Assembly: GCF_002950945.1 (NCBI RefSeq)
Contig: NZ_CP012673.1
Span: 4,339,001 to 4,403,000, forward strand
Length of the DNA stretch: 64,000 bases
Direction of reading: 5' to 3'
From: Sorangium cellulosum
Lineage (GTDB): Bacteria; Myxococcota_A; Polyangia; Polyangiales; Polyangiaceae
Part shown: positions 50,654-59,013 of the stretch, one piece after another
How positions within the stretch are numbered: position 1 is the stretch's first letter
How the letters are laid out: each line of letters begins with the position of its first letter
Notes under the pieces: generated by a model
Database searches by the model: none
Seen by the model: the letters and a program-made list of their open reading frames with translations, nothing else
Told to the model about the DNA's origin: nothing
Program-made: the position numbers and the translations under genes

Positions 50654-51829
50654 TCAGGAGCGATAGCCGGCGTTCACGTCGACGTAGCCGTGCCCGAGAT
50701 CGCTCGTCAGGTAGGCGAAGTCGCCGGGGCCGCTGCCGAGGACGAGCTCGATGACGTAGGTGTCGCGCGCGAGCACCTCGTTCGCCTTCAGCTCGGCCTC
50801 GGGGCCGACCGGCCCGCCGCGCTGCACGATCGGGATCCCGCCGACGAGGATCTGGGCCTCGGCCGGGTTGAAGGGGACGCCGGCGCGCCCGGCGGCGGCG
50901 AGCAGCCGCCCCCAGTTCGCGTCCTTGCCGAACAGCGCGGTCTTCACGAGCATCGACGTCGCCACGGTGCGCGCCACGGCCCGCGCCTCGTCCCGCGTCG
51001 AGAGCCCGCGGACGCGGATCTCCGCGACGTGGGTGCTGCCCTCGCCGTCGGCCACCATCGAGCGGGCGAGGTCGCCGCAGACCTCGGTGAGGCGCGGCAG
51101 GAGCTCGTCGCGCGACACGCGGCGCTGCGAGGCGCCGGAGGACAGGAGGAGCACTGTGTCGTTCGTGCTGGTGTCCCCGTCCACGGTGCACGCGTTGAAG
51201 GTCACGTCGCTCGCGGCCACGAGCGCCTCGTTCGCCTCGGCGGGGTCGAGCACGGCGTCGGTGAACAGGAACACGAGCATCGTCGCGTGAGGGGGCCCCA
51301 CGTCGGGGTGGATCATGCCGGCGCCCTTGCCGATGCCGAGCAGCGTCGCGCCCGCGCCGAGCTTCCGCTGCGCGAGCTTCGGCCAGCGGTCGGTCGTGCA
51401 GATCGCCTGGGCGAAGTCGAGGTAGCCCTTCGGCGACAGGCTGGCCGAGAGATCGGGGACGCGCTCGACGATCCGGTGCGCCGGCAGCACGGCGCCGATG
51501 ACGCCCGTCGACGCGGGCAGGACCTCGTCCTCGGCGGCGCCGACGGCCTGCGCGACCGCGCGCGTGGTGTCGAGCGCCGCCTTCCAGCCGGCCTCGCCCG
51601 TGCAGGCGTTGGCGCAGCCGCTGTTCGCGACGACCGCGCGGGCGCGCCCGGACCGGACGCGCTGCATGGCGATCTCCACGGGCGCCGCGCGGACCAGGTT
51701 CCGCGTGAACACGCCGGCCACCACCGCCGGCTGATCGGCCACCGCGAGCGCGACGTCGATCCTCCCGTCCTTCCGAATGCCGGCGCTGACGGCGCCGAAG
51801 CGAAACCCTGCAACAGGCTCGAAGCTCAT
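50654..51829 (-). CDS. argJ: Bifunctional glutamate N-acetyltransferase/amino-acid acetyltransferase ArgJ
   Basis: A 391-residue ornithine acetyltransferase. The precursor cleaves itself before the Thr in LPASTGVIGAVLP to give alpha and beta chains, and that Thr becomes the nucleophile. RAVVANSGCANACTG forms the oxyanion region and DGDTSTNDTV and GKDANWGRLLAAAGRAG are other signatures. ArgJ transfers acetyl from N-acetylornithine to glutamate in arginine synthesis (cyclic route). It starts at ATG 51829. No other arg genes adjoin; the DJ-1-like gene is divergent. Confidence 0.96.
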   Translation of the reverse strand: MSFEPVAGFRFGAVSAGIRKDGRIDVALAVADQPAVVAGVFTRNLVRAAPVEIAMQRVRSGRARAVVANSGCANACTGEAGWKAALDTTRAVAQAVGAAEDEVLPASTGVIGAVLPAHRIVERVPDLSASLSPKGYLDFAQAICTTDRWPKLAQRKLGAGATLLGIGKGAGMIHPDVGPPHATMLVFLFTDAVLDPAEANEALVAASDVTFNACTVDGDTSTNDTVLLLSSGASQRRVSRDELLPRLTEVCGDLARSMVADGEGSTHVAEIRVRGLSTRDEARAVARTVATSMLVKTALFGKDANWGRLLAAAGRAGVPFNPAEAQILVGGIPIVQRGGPVGPEAELKANEVLARDTYVIELVLGSGPGDFAYLTSDLGHGYVDVNAGYRS

Positions 51830-52029
51830 AGCGGCGCAGAGTCTACGCACGAAGCCGCGCCGGGAGAAAGCGGCAAGGGGACCCCTGCGGCGCGCGGGTT
51901 TGCAGGCGCATGGAGGCGCGCCGCGCGAGGGAGGCCGCCGGCGCCGCCGCGCGCGCTTGACTTCCATGTCGCGTCCGGCGTCCCTGGCCCTCGCTTCGGC
52001 CGCCAGATCGCCGACAGAGGAGGACGCCC

Positions 52030-52704
52030 GTGCACATCGGCTTGCTGCTTTATCCGAGGTTGACCCAGCTGGATCTCACCGGGCCCTTCGAGGTCTTCGC
52101 CCGCATGGAGGGCGCCCGCGTGCACCTCGTCTGGAAGACCCTGGAGCCGGTCACCTGCGACCGCGGGCTCGCGCTGCTGCCGACGACCCGCTTCGCCGAA
52201 TGCCCGCAGCTCGATGTCGTCTGCGTGCCCGGCGGGCCGGGGCAGATCGAGCTGATGGAAGACGATGAGACGCTCGATTTCCTGCGCCGCCAGGCGAAGG
52301 GCGCCCGCTGGGTGACCTCGGTCTGCACCGGCTCGCTGGTGCTGGGCGCCGCCGGGCTGCTCCAGGGGTATCGCGCCGCCTGCCACTGGGCGTCCCGCGA
52401 TCAGCTCGCGCTGCTCGGCGCGACGCCGGTGGCGGAGCGGGTCGTGATCGATCGCGACCGGGTGACCGGCGGCGGCGTGACCGCCGGGATCGATTTCGCG
52501 CTCCAGCTGGTCGCCGACATGGCCGGTCGCGACCAGGCCGAGGCGATCCAGCTCAGCATCGAGTACGACCCCGCCCCGCCGTTCCAGGCCGGCGCGCCCG
52601 AGCGGATCGACCCGGCCGCCCTGGAGCGGATCCGGCTGCGGATGACGCCGTTGATGGAACGGCGGCTGTCGGCGACCCGGCGCGCCGCGGCGCGGCTGCG
52701 CTGA
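52030..52704 (+). CDS. DJ-1/PfpI-family protein (isonitrile hydratase-like)
   Basis: A 224-residue protein from GTG 52030. The fold is shown by IGLLLYPRLTQLDLTGPFEV at the N terminus and the nucleophile elbow VTSVCTGSLVLGAAG with the reactive Cys. CVPGGPGQ and ACHWASRDQ are as in Pseudomonas isonitrile hydratase, which turns isonitriles into N-formamides. The GATP-type regulator relatives carry a C-terminal AraC domain; none is present. Substrate is therefore only suggested. It is divergent from argJ and about 100 bases upstream of the kinase-macro gene. Confidence 0.88.
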   Translation: MHIGLLLYPRLTQLDLTGPFEVFARMEGARVHLVWKTLEPVTCDRGLALLPTTRFAECPQLDVVCVPGGPGQIELMEDDETLDFLRRQAKGARWVTSVCTGSLVLGAAGLLQGYRAACHWASRDQLALLGATPVAERVVIDRDRVTGGGVTAGIDFALQLVADMAGRDQAEAIQLSIEYDPAPPFQAGAPERIDPAALERIRLRMTPLMERRLSATRRAAARLR

Positions 52705-52802
52705 AGGGCCTCCCCGGGCCGCTCGCGGGGCGCGGCGCGCCGCTGCGTGCCCCTTGACCGCGGCGCGCGGGGTTCCGAACATCAACCGGTGAAGGTTCGC
52801 TC

Positions 52803-54263
52803 ATGATCGACGCGTCGACGCTCGGCAAGGAGCTCGCGGGCCGGTACGGCGTGGAGGGGTTGCTCGGCGTGGGCTCGATGGGCGCCGTCTTCCGCGCGCG
52901 GCACCTCGCGCTCGCGCGGGACGTGGCGATCAAGGTGCTCACGGGGCGCACGGACCCGAACGCCGGGGAGCGGATGCTGCGCGAGGCGCGCATCTCCGCG
53001 CAGATCAAGTCGCCGCACGTGGTGGGCTGTTACGACTTCGGCTTCCTCACGAACCGGTCGCCGTTCATGGTGATGGAGTACGTGGGCGGCCCGTCGCTCG
53101 CCGCGCTGCTCGAGCGCGGGCCGCTGCCGCTCGACGACCTCCGGCGCTACATGCTCCACGCGGCGCGGGGGATGGCCGCGGCGACGGAGCTCGGGGTGAT
53201 GCACCGCGATCTCAAGCCGTCGAACATGCTGATCGCGCCGTCCGGGGAGCTGAAGGTGGCCGACTTCGGCCTCGCCCGCCTGACGGCGACGACGGGCCCG
53301 TCGGCCCTGCGGGAGCAGCCCCTGACCGCGATGGGCACCGTGCTGGGCACGCCCTACTACATGGCCCCCGAGCAGGCGTGGAGCCCGCAGGAGAGCGATA
53401 CGCGGGCGGATATTTACAGCTACGGTGCGTCTTTTTATCACGCGGCCACGGGGCAGCGGCCGTTCGAGGAGCAGGAGCTCTTGCCGCTGCTGCTCGCGCA
53501 CCGGCAGGACATCCCGGCCCGGCCGCGGGCGCTCCGGCCCGAGCTCGACGAGGACGTGCAGGTGATCCTGGAGCGCTGCCTGGCCAAGGACCCGAAGGAT
53601 CGCTTCCAGTCCTTCGAGGAGATCGAGGCGATGCTCGTGGGCGCGGAGAGCACGCGCTGGGGGGATCCACACGATCTCACGCTGCGCATGTACCTGGAGC
53701 AGTACCAGCGCTTCCGCCCCGTCCTCCTGGCGGGTGGCCCGCCCGGGCCGGTCACGGTGTTCCAGTTCCACGGGGACCGGACGCTGGCCATCGTGCGCGC
53801 GAACATCGCGGCCATGTCGGCGGACGCGCTCGTGAGCGCGGACGACGGGCAGCTCACCATGTCGGGCGGCGTGGCGCTGGCGCTCAACCTGGCGAGCGGC
53901 GGCGTGTGCATGATGGAGACGCGCAAGTACGTGCCGGTGCGTCACGGCGGGGTGGTGGTGAGCTCCGCCGGCAGGTTGAACGCGCGGTTCGTGTTCCACG
54001 CGATCACGCTCGACTGGGATCACGTCGCGACCTACCGGCCGACCCGCGACCTCATCGTGAGGATGCTGGAGGGGTGCTTCTACCACGCCGACACGATGAA
54101 GCTCCGGAGCATGGCGCTGCCGCTGCTCGGGGCGGGGAGGGCGGGCTTCTCACCCGCCGAGTGCCTCGACACCATGGTCGAGCTCCTCGTCAAGGCCATG
54201 CTCCTCGGCGGCACCGGGCTGTCGCACGTGACCATCGTGCTCCGCGACGGGCCGTCGCTCTGA
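52803..54263 (+). CDS. Ser/Thr protein kinase fused to a macro domain
   Basis: A 486-residue soluble protein from ATG 52803. The kinase domain (about 13-275) is intact: Gly loop GVGSMGAVF, VAIKVL Lys, HRDLKPSNML (His about 134), DFGLARL and YYMAPEQ. After a short linker, residues about 325-480 follow the macro-domain plan: IVRANIAAMSADALVSADDG for the first strand and NAAN-like loop, MSGGVALAL for the Gly-rich nucleotide loop, ARFVFHAITLDWD for the central strand, and SMALPLLGAGRAGFSP for the second binding loop. Macro domains bind or hydrolyse ADP-ribose derivatives. The usual Asn-Asn of the first loop is SADD here, so hydrolysis is doubtful while binding remains possible. No transmembrane segment. 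Linking phosphorylation to ADP-ribose sensing is my inference. Confidence 0.85.
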   Translation: MIDASTLGKELAGRYGVEGLLGVGSMGAVFRARHLALARDVAIKVLTGRTDPNAGERMLREARISAQIKSPHVVGCYDFGFLTNRSPFMVMEYVGGPSLAALLERGPLPLDDLRRYMLHAARGMAAATELGVMHRDLKPSNMLIAPSGELKVADFGLARLTATTGPSALREQPLTAMGTVLGTPYYMAPEQAWSPQESDTRADIYSYGASFYHAATGQRPFEEQELLPLLLAHRQDIPARPRALRPELDEDVQVILERCLAKDPKDRFQSFEEIEAMLVGAESTRWGDPHDLTLRMYLEQYQRFRPVLLAGGPPGPVTVFQFHGDRTLAIVRANIAAMSADALVSADDGQLTMSGGVALALNLASGGVCMMETRKYVPVRHGGVVVSSAGRLNARFVFHAITLDWDHVATYRPTRDLIVRMLEGCFYHADTMKLRSMALPLLGAGRAGFSPAECLDTMVELLVKAMLLGGTGLSHVTIVLRDGPSL

Positions 54264-54270
54264 GCGCGCT

Positions 54271-54285
54271 CCCGGCTCGGCCGGG
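54271..54285. terminator. Hairpin between convergent genes
   Basis: CCCGGC-TCG-GCCGGG forms a perfect 6-bp stem in the 34-base gap between the convergent kinase-macro and hydrolase genes. There is no T run; the function is inferred from position. Confidence 0.4.
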
Positions 54286-54297
54286 ATGCGCGTCGGC

Positions 54298-55116
54298 CTA
54301 GCGCGCGCTGGCGCCGTTTCCCCGCGCCGCGACCGACGCGACGGACACGCGGAGCGCCCCGATCCCGCGCGCCCCGGCCGCCGCGCCGACGATGTCGATC
54401 ACGAGCTCGTCGCCGGACACGAGCGGCCCCACGCCTTCGGGCGTGCCGGTCGCGATCACGTCGCCGGGCTCCAGGGTCATCACCCGGCTGATGTAGGCGA
54501 CGAGCGCCGGCACGCCCCAGATCATCTGAGACGTCGCGCCGTCTTGCCGCACCTGGGTGTTCACGAGGCCCCGCACCCGGAGCGCCGCCGGGTCGAGCTC
54601 CGTCTCGATCCAGGGACCCACCGGGCAGAACGTGTCGAACCCCTTGCCCCGGGTGAACTGCACGTCTTTCCTCTGCAGATCCCGCGCGGTGATGTCGCCG
54701 AGGCAGGTGTAGCCGAACACGTGATCGAGCGCCTCCTCCGGTCGCACCGCCTTGCAGCGGCGGCCGATGATCACGCCGAGCTCCGCCTCGTGCTCGACCC
54801 GCTGGCTCTCGGGCGGCAGCTCGATCGACTGGCCGGGGCCGATGAGCGACGAGGGCGGCTTGAGGAAGAGGAGCGGCTCGACCGGCACCTCGTTGCCCAG
54901 CTCCTTCGCGTGCGCGGCGTAATTGCGCCCCACACACACGATCTTCGTCGGGAGCGCGGGGCAGGCGAGGTCGACGTCGGTCCACGCCACCGCCTCCCCC
55001 GTGGGCTTGCCGCCGAGCCACGGCGGCGCGTCATGGACGAGCGCGGCCGCGCCCTCCAGGCGGGCGAAGAACGGGGGGCGATCCTGATCCGGGGGCGCGA
55101 GGCGGGCGAAGCGCAT
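54298..55116 (-). CDS. Fumarylacetoacetate hydrolase (FAH) family protein
   Basis: A 272-residue enzyme. The metal-binding set is visible: Glu-x-Glu in HEAELGVIIG and Asp in YTCLGDITARDLQ. CVGRNYAAHAKELG and GDVIATGTPEGVGP are family signatures. Relatives act as acylpyruvases, oxaloacetate decarboxylases or hydratases/decarboxylases of aromatic-ring breakdown products; which one applies here is unknown. The methyltransferase gene lies 45 bases upstream in the same direction. Confidence 0.93.
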   Translation of the reverse strand: MRFARLAPPDQDRPPFFARLEGAAALVHDAPPWLGGKPTGEAVAWTDVDLACPALPTKIVCVGRNYAAHAKELGNEVPVEPLLFLKPPSSLIGPGQSIELPPESQRVEHEAELGVIIGRRCKAVRPEEALDHVFGYTCLGDITARDLQRKDVQFTRGKGFDTFCPVGPWIETELDPAALRVRGLVNTQVRQDGATSQMIWGVPALVAYISRVMTLEPGDVIATGTPEGVGPLVSGDELVIDIVGAAAGARGIGALRVSVASVAARGNGASAR

Positions 55117-55161
55117 GGCCGAGCAAAGCGCGATCCCCGCGCCGCGGCAAGGCGCGCCCGG

Positions 55162-55746
55162 TCACGCCCCGGCGGGCGCGGCGCCCGGGCGGCGCGCGAC
55201 GAGCCGAGCCTCGTGCCGCCCTTCCTCCAGCCACCCCTCGTCGTAACGGACCACCTCGAGCGCGTCGCCGAGCAGCCCCGGGAGCTCGCCGTCCTCGAGC
55301 AGCCAGCGCGCGCTCGGGTGCGGGTGGCGGAGCAGGTTCGACCGCGTCGGGTGGACCACGACGAGGTGGCCGCCGGGCGCGAGCTCCGCCGCGCAGGAGG
55401 AGAGCCGGCGCTCGAGAAAGTAGAAGATGAGGATCAGATCCCAGGGCCCGCGGGGCAGCGGCTCGCGCTCGACGTCGAGCGCGACGGTGCGGAGCGCGAG
55501 CCCCTCCCGGTCCGCGGCGCGCCGCGCGACGTCGAGCCCGACCTCGGAGATGTCGGCCAGGGTCACGTCGAGCCCGCGCCGCGCGAGCCACAGGGCGTGC
55601 CGCCCCGCGCCGCCGGCGAGGTCGAGCGCGCGCCCGCGCCGGGGGAGGAGCGGATCGAGCGCCGTGAGCACCGCCGAGGGCTCGCCCGGAGCGGCGCCCG
55701 CCTCGCGATAACGAGCGTCCCACTTGATCCGATCGTCGTCCGACAC
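55162..55746 (-). CDS. Class I SAM-dependent methyltransferase (TehB-like)
   Basis: A 194-residue protein from GTG 55746. KWDARYREAG at the N terminus, ALDLAGGAGRHALWLARRG (SAM motif I), VTLADISEVGLDVAR (motif II acidic residue) and PWDLILIFYFLER (motif IV) fit the TehB/thiopurine-type methyltransferases, which often act on small toxic compounds such as tellurite. The substrate is unknown. It is probably co-transcribed with the FAH-family gene. Confidence 0.88.
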   Translation of the reverse strand: MSDDDRIKWDARYREAGAAPGEPSAVLTALDPLLPRRGRALDLAGGAGRHALWLARRGLDVTLADISEVGLDVARRAADREGLALRTVALDVEREPLPRGPWDLILIFYFLERRLSSCAAELAPGGHLVVVHPTRSNLLRHPHPSARWLLEDGELPGLLGDALEVVRYDEGWLEEGRHEARLVARRPGAAPAGA

Positions 55747-55957
55747 GCTGGCCTCCTGCGCGCGTCGCCGGCGCGCCGGTCACCGCGCTCCACCCGCCAC
55801 GACAGTCCGCGGCGATGCGCTGTTTCATGGATGGCGACGGGAAGGAAGGACGAACGGCGAGCGTCCCTGCCGGCGCGGATCGCCCCGTCGCGCCTGCGCG
55901 CCGCGCCGTCGGCTGGACACGCGGAACGACCTGGCCTAGCTAGCGGCGCTCCTGCCC

Positions 55958-56626
55958 ATGCCCGAGTCCCTGACCCTGGCCCCCACCTCGGATCCCCGCT
56001 GCTTCCGCGCGCCCGACGGCGCGCTGCTCTCGCCGCCCGAGGGCTGGGCGTGCCTGCCCCCCGGAGACGCCGGGCTCACCCGCCGGGTGAAGCAGGCAGG
56101 CCCGTCGTGGGTGGTGGTCGAGAAGCGCGGGCGCAAGACGTTCTCGCGCGGGCTCTGGGCGCCGGCGGCCACGATCGAGGAGGCCCGCGCGGCGCTCGAG
56201 GCCGAGCGGAGCACGCCAGCCTACGCGAAGAAACGGGAGGCGGACGCCCGGCGGCGCGAGCGCGAGCAGGAGGAGTATGTGCGCGAGTTCGAGGCGGAGG
56301 TCGCCGCGTTCCTCCGGTTCTCGCCGCGCTACGAGGCGCTCGCGCGGACGCTCGCGGCCAAGGTGACGCAGCACGCGACGCCGGTGGGCAGCGGCACCGT
56401 CGCCCGCACCGAGCGGATCCCGGTCGCGCGGCGCGCGGAGAGCGCCGTGATCGCCTGGATGCGGCACCAGACCACCGCCTACGACCGGATGGCCATCCCG
56501 CGCGTGAAGGGGATGCGCCGCGAGGTGCGGCGCGAGCTCGCGCAGATCTCCCGGGTCATCCTCGACCTCCACCGCGGCGACGCGCCGCACGCGCGCGCGT
56601 CGTGCCCGCTGTGCGCGGCGCTCTGA
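55958..56626 (+). CDS. DUF2293 domain protein
   Basis: A 222-residue protein from ATG 55958. The N-terminal third (PPEGWACLPPGDAGLTRRVK, KRGRKTFSRGLWAP) may bind a metal or nucleic acid. A charged helix (about 87-120, rich in Arg/Glu) leads to the DUF2293 core, AVIAWMRHQTTAYDRMAIP then KGMRREVRRELAQIS. The C terminus has a Cys pair (SCPLC). DUF2293 function is not known; homologues are found in actinobacteria, myxobacteria and fungi. Confidence 0.88.
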   Translation: MPESLTLAPTSDPRCFRAPDGALLSPPEGWACLPPGDAGLTRRVKQAGPSWVVVEKRGRKTFSRGLWAPAATIEEARAALEAERSTPAYAKKREADARRREREQEEYVREFEAEVAAFLRFSPRYEALARTLAAKVTQHATPVGSGTVARTERIPVARRAESAVIAWMRHQTTAYDRMAIPRVKGMRREVRRELAQISRVILDLHRGDAPHARASCPLCAAL

Positions 56627-56699
56627 CCCGGCCGCGGCCGCGCCTCGGGGAGCGCGCGCCCGCGGCGCCCTGACCGGGCCGTGGCCGCGCCTCACGGCC

Positions 56700-57296
56700 T
56701 CACGGATCGAGCAGCCCCTCGCGGACGAGCCGGTCGCGGAGCCCCGCGGCCCCGTCGAACAGGTGCGCGCGCATCCCGACCGCGGCCGCGGCGTCGCAGT
56801 TCTCCGCGCGGTCGTCGATGAAAAGGCAGCCTCCGGCGTCGACCCCGATCCGGCTCACGAGCCGGTCGAAGAACTCGCGCGCCGGCTTGCGCACGCGCAG
56901 GTGATGGCTCGAATAGATGCCCTCGAACAGGCCGTCGAGCGCGAACGTCGCGCGCAGCTCCTCGACCCAGACCGGGTAGTTGCTCGCGACGAACCGGAGC
57001 GCGCGGCCAGAGAGCGCCTCGAGGATCTCGCGCATCCCGGGCAAGAAGCGGTACCCCTCGCGGCGCACCCGGTGGAAAGCGCCGATGTCGAACGAGACGC
57101 CCTCGGCGCCCTCGCGGAAGAACCGACGCGCGAACTCGGCCTCGTCGATCGCGCCGATCTCGAAGTCGGGCCAGCACGTCGGATCGCGGTACTTCGCGAG
57201 CTCGGCCGCCCGCGCGCGCGTCGCCGCGGCGAGCGCCTCGCGGTAGGGGTCGTAGAGGACGGTATCCATGAGATCGAAGCACACCGCGCGGACCAT
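56700..57296 (-). CDS. HAD-superfamily hydrolase (subfamily IA)
   Basis: A 198-residue cytoplasmic protein. Motif I is CFDLMDTVLYD; the second Asp of the usual D-x-D is Asp after Met, as in many family members. Motif II FVASNYP, motif III Lys in RVRKPAREFF and motif IV GCLFIDDRAENCDAA are all present, and a helical C1 cap lies between I and II. It is likely a small-molecule phosphatase of the beta-phosphoglucomutase/haloacid dehalogenase group. Isolated gene. Confidence 0.9.
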   Translation of the reverse strand: MVRAVCFDLMDTVLYDPYREALAAATRARAAELAKYRDPTCWPDFEIGAIDEAEFARRFFREGAEGVSFDIGAFHRVRREGYRFLPGMREILEALSGRALRFVASNYPVWVEELRATFALDGLFEGIYSSHHLRVRKPAREFFDRLVSRIGVDAGGCLFIDDRAENCDAAAAVGMRAHLFDGAAGLRDRLVREGLLDP

Positions 57297-57394
57297 GCGC
57301 GGCGCAGCCTAGCACCGGGCCGCTCGCCGCGGCGCGGGCGCGGGCGAGGACGCGCGCCGCGTCCCCGGGCGAGCGCGGACCACGCATAAGGGAT

Positions 57395-57439
57395 CTCCCG
57401 CGCGCGGGAGCTTTAGTCATCGGCGGGGCGCGACGCCCC
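57395..57439. other. Two GC-rich hairpins in a 469-base intergenic region
   Basis: CTCCCGCG directly followed by its complement CGCGGGAG (57395-57410) and then CTTTA, and GGGGCG-CGA-CGCCCC (57425-57439). They lie in the gap 57297-57765 between the divergent HAD and VWA genes. From about 57470 to 57620 the gap is clearly AT-richer than the genome, with AAGAATAAAGAG and TATACT (57606-57611), so it probably contains a promoter for the VWA gene. No gene is supported in it. Confidence 0.45.
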
Positions 57440-57692
57440 GGCGGTCTTCAGCGCGGCGCGATATCGCTGTGGCGGTGTAAGAATAAAGAGTGGATGAACA
57501 GGTGGATGGATTGGGACCATGATTGGATGTGTTGCGCTGTGGGCAACGTGGCGAAAAAAGGCATCTTCCCAGATCAGAAGTCGCGCAACGCGCCGCAGAA
57601 TGGCTTATACTGGTTGGAAGCCCTGGGGCTTCACGGCGCGGGATCCGGCGCCGAGACGGCCGCGGGAGCATCCTAGATTCAGTCGCTTACAT

Positions 57693-57750
57693 GCCGGCGC
57701 ATCGCGCTGGCGCGCGCTCACCTGCCGGCGCATTGCGCTGGTGCGCGCTC
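57693..57750 (+). repeat. Two 27-bp direct repeats just upstream of the VWA gene
   Basis: GCCGGCGCATCGCGCTGGCG and seven more bases (57693-57719) recur at 57724-57750 with two mismatches and a period of 31. The second copy ends 15 bases before the start codon and directly before the GAGAGGAG ribosome binding site. Confidence 0.75.
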
Positions 57751-57765
57751 GAGAGGAGTCTGGTC

Positions 57766-58980
57766 ATGCGGTTGCCTAGAGTTGCTCTTGCTTTGTTGAC
57801 GACGGCTGCAGTCGGGGCGGCGTGCGGCGGGAACGCAGGGAACGAACCCGGCGGCGGCGGCAGCGGTGCTGGTAGTGGCGGCGTCGGCGCCGGCGGTCCT
57901 TCCAACTCGGGGCCCGCGAGCTCCAGCTCCGGCGACATCTTCGGTGGTGATGGGGGCGATCTGAACCTGGGCGGGAATTCTCCGACGGGCGGAGACGGGG
58001 GCACCGGCGCGGGCCAGGCGTGCGCCACCCAGACGGCCACCACCGAGCTCCAGCCCGTGTACCTGGCCTTCGCGTTCGACGTGTCCGGCAGCATGGGCGC
58101 GAACAATGAGCCCTGGCACGACCGGACGCTCAAGTGGGATCCCATCGTCGCGGCGACAAAGCAGTTCTTCGCGGACCCCGAGTCCGAGGGGCTCACGGCG
58201 TCGCTCACGTTCTTCCCCAGCGGGCGGAACACGTGCTCGACCCGCTCCTACGAGAGGCCGGACGTCGCGATGACGCCGCTGCCTTCCGAGGACTTCGCCG
58301 ACGCGATCGACGAGATCACGCCGGAGACCGACGACGACTGGCGCATGGGCACGCCGACGGCGTTCGTGGTGGGAGGCACGTTCTCGTTCATCGAGGAGCG
58401 GCGGGCGGAAAACCCCGGCAAATACGTCATCGTGCTCGTGACCGACGGCTACCCGCAGCTGTGCAACAACGAGAACTCGATCAACGCCGTCGTGGCGCGC
58501 GTCGAGACGGCGCTCGAGAGCAACGTCTCGACCTACGTGATCGGCGTCGCGAACCCCGATGTCGAGGACGCGCCGGACAACGTCTCCAACCTGCACGACA
58601 TCGCCGCCGCGGGCGGCACGGGCGACGCTTTCGTCATCGACACCGGCGATCCCGACGCGACGGCGGCCGCGTTCAACGCGGCGATCGACCAGATCCGCGG
58701 GTCCGCGATCTCGTGCACGCTCCCGATCCCCGCGGCGCCCGACGGCCGGACGTTCGACAAACAGCGGGTCCGGGTCACGTACACGAGCGGCACGAACCCG
58801 CCGACGACCCTCGACTACGACCAGGAATGCGAGGCCGAGAGCGCCTGGCGCTACGACAATCCCCAGAACCCGACGCAGATCGTGCTCTGCGACAGCACGT
58901 GCGGCAAGGTCCAGGCCGACCCCGCGGCGTCCCTCGGCGTCGACTTCACCTGCGAGGACGTGATCCAGATTCCGCTCTGA
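57766..58980 (+). CDS. VWA-domain lipoprotein
   Basis: A 404-residue protein from ATG 57766 after GAGAGGAG. The lipobox ends VGAACGGN, and a Gly/Ser-rich tether (about 22-80) follows. The von Willebrand A domain (about 95-300) has an intact metal-ion site: FDVSGSMG, Thr in GTPTAFVV and VLVTDGYP. Six Cys in the C-terminal part (SCTLPIP, DYDQECEAE, VLCDSTCGK, FTCEDV) suggest disulfides. VWA lipoproteins bind protein partners at the cell surface; no partner is evident next to it. Upstream direct repeats and an AT-rich leader are unusual for this window. Confidence 0.92.
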   Translation: MRLPRVALALLTTAAVGAACGGNAGNEPGGGGSGAGSGGVGAGGPSNSGPASSSSGDIFGGDGGDLNLGGNSPTGGDGGTGAGQACATQTATTELQPVYLAFAFDVSGSMGANNEPWHDRTLKWDPIVAATKQFFADPESEGLTASLTFFPSGRNTCSTRSYERPDVAMTPLPSEDFADAIDEITPETDDDWRMGTPTAFVVGGTFSFIEERRAENPGKYVIVLVTDGYPQLCNNENSINAVVARVETALESNVSTYVIGVANPDVEDAPDNVSNLHDIAAAGGTGDAFVIDTGDPDATAAAFNAAIDQIRGSAISCTLPIPAAPDGRTFDKQRVRVTYTSGTNPPTTLDYDQECEAESAWRYDNPQNPTQIVLCDSTCGKVQADPAASLGVDFTCEDVIQIPL

Positions 58981-58987
58981 TCCTGGA

Positions 58988-59008
58988 GGGCCGTGATCCT
59001 CACGGCCC
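58988..59008. terminator. Strong bidirectional hairpin between convergent genes
   Basis: GGGCCGTGA (58988-58996), loop TCC, TCACGGCCC (59000-59008): a perfect 9-bp stem in the 33-base gap between the VWA and LNS2 genes. There is no U tract. Confidence 0.55.
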
Positions 59009-59013
59009 GATCC

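Noticed and set aside
57494..57676. Small plus-strand frame beginning MNRWMDWDHDW
   Set aside because: No ribosome binding site, odd Trp/Asp-rich start, and it sits in the probable promoter region of the VWA gene.
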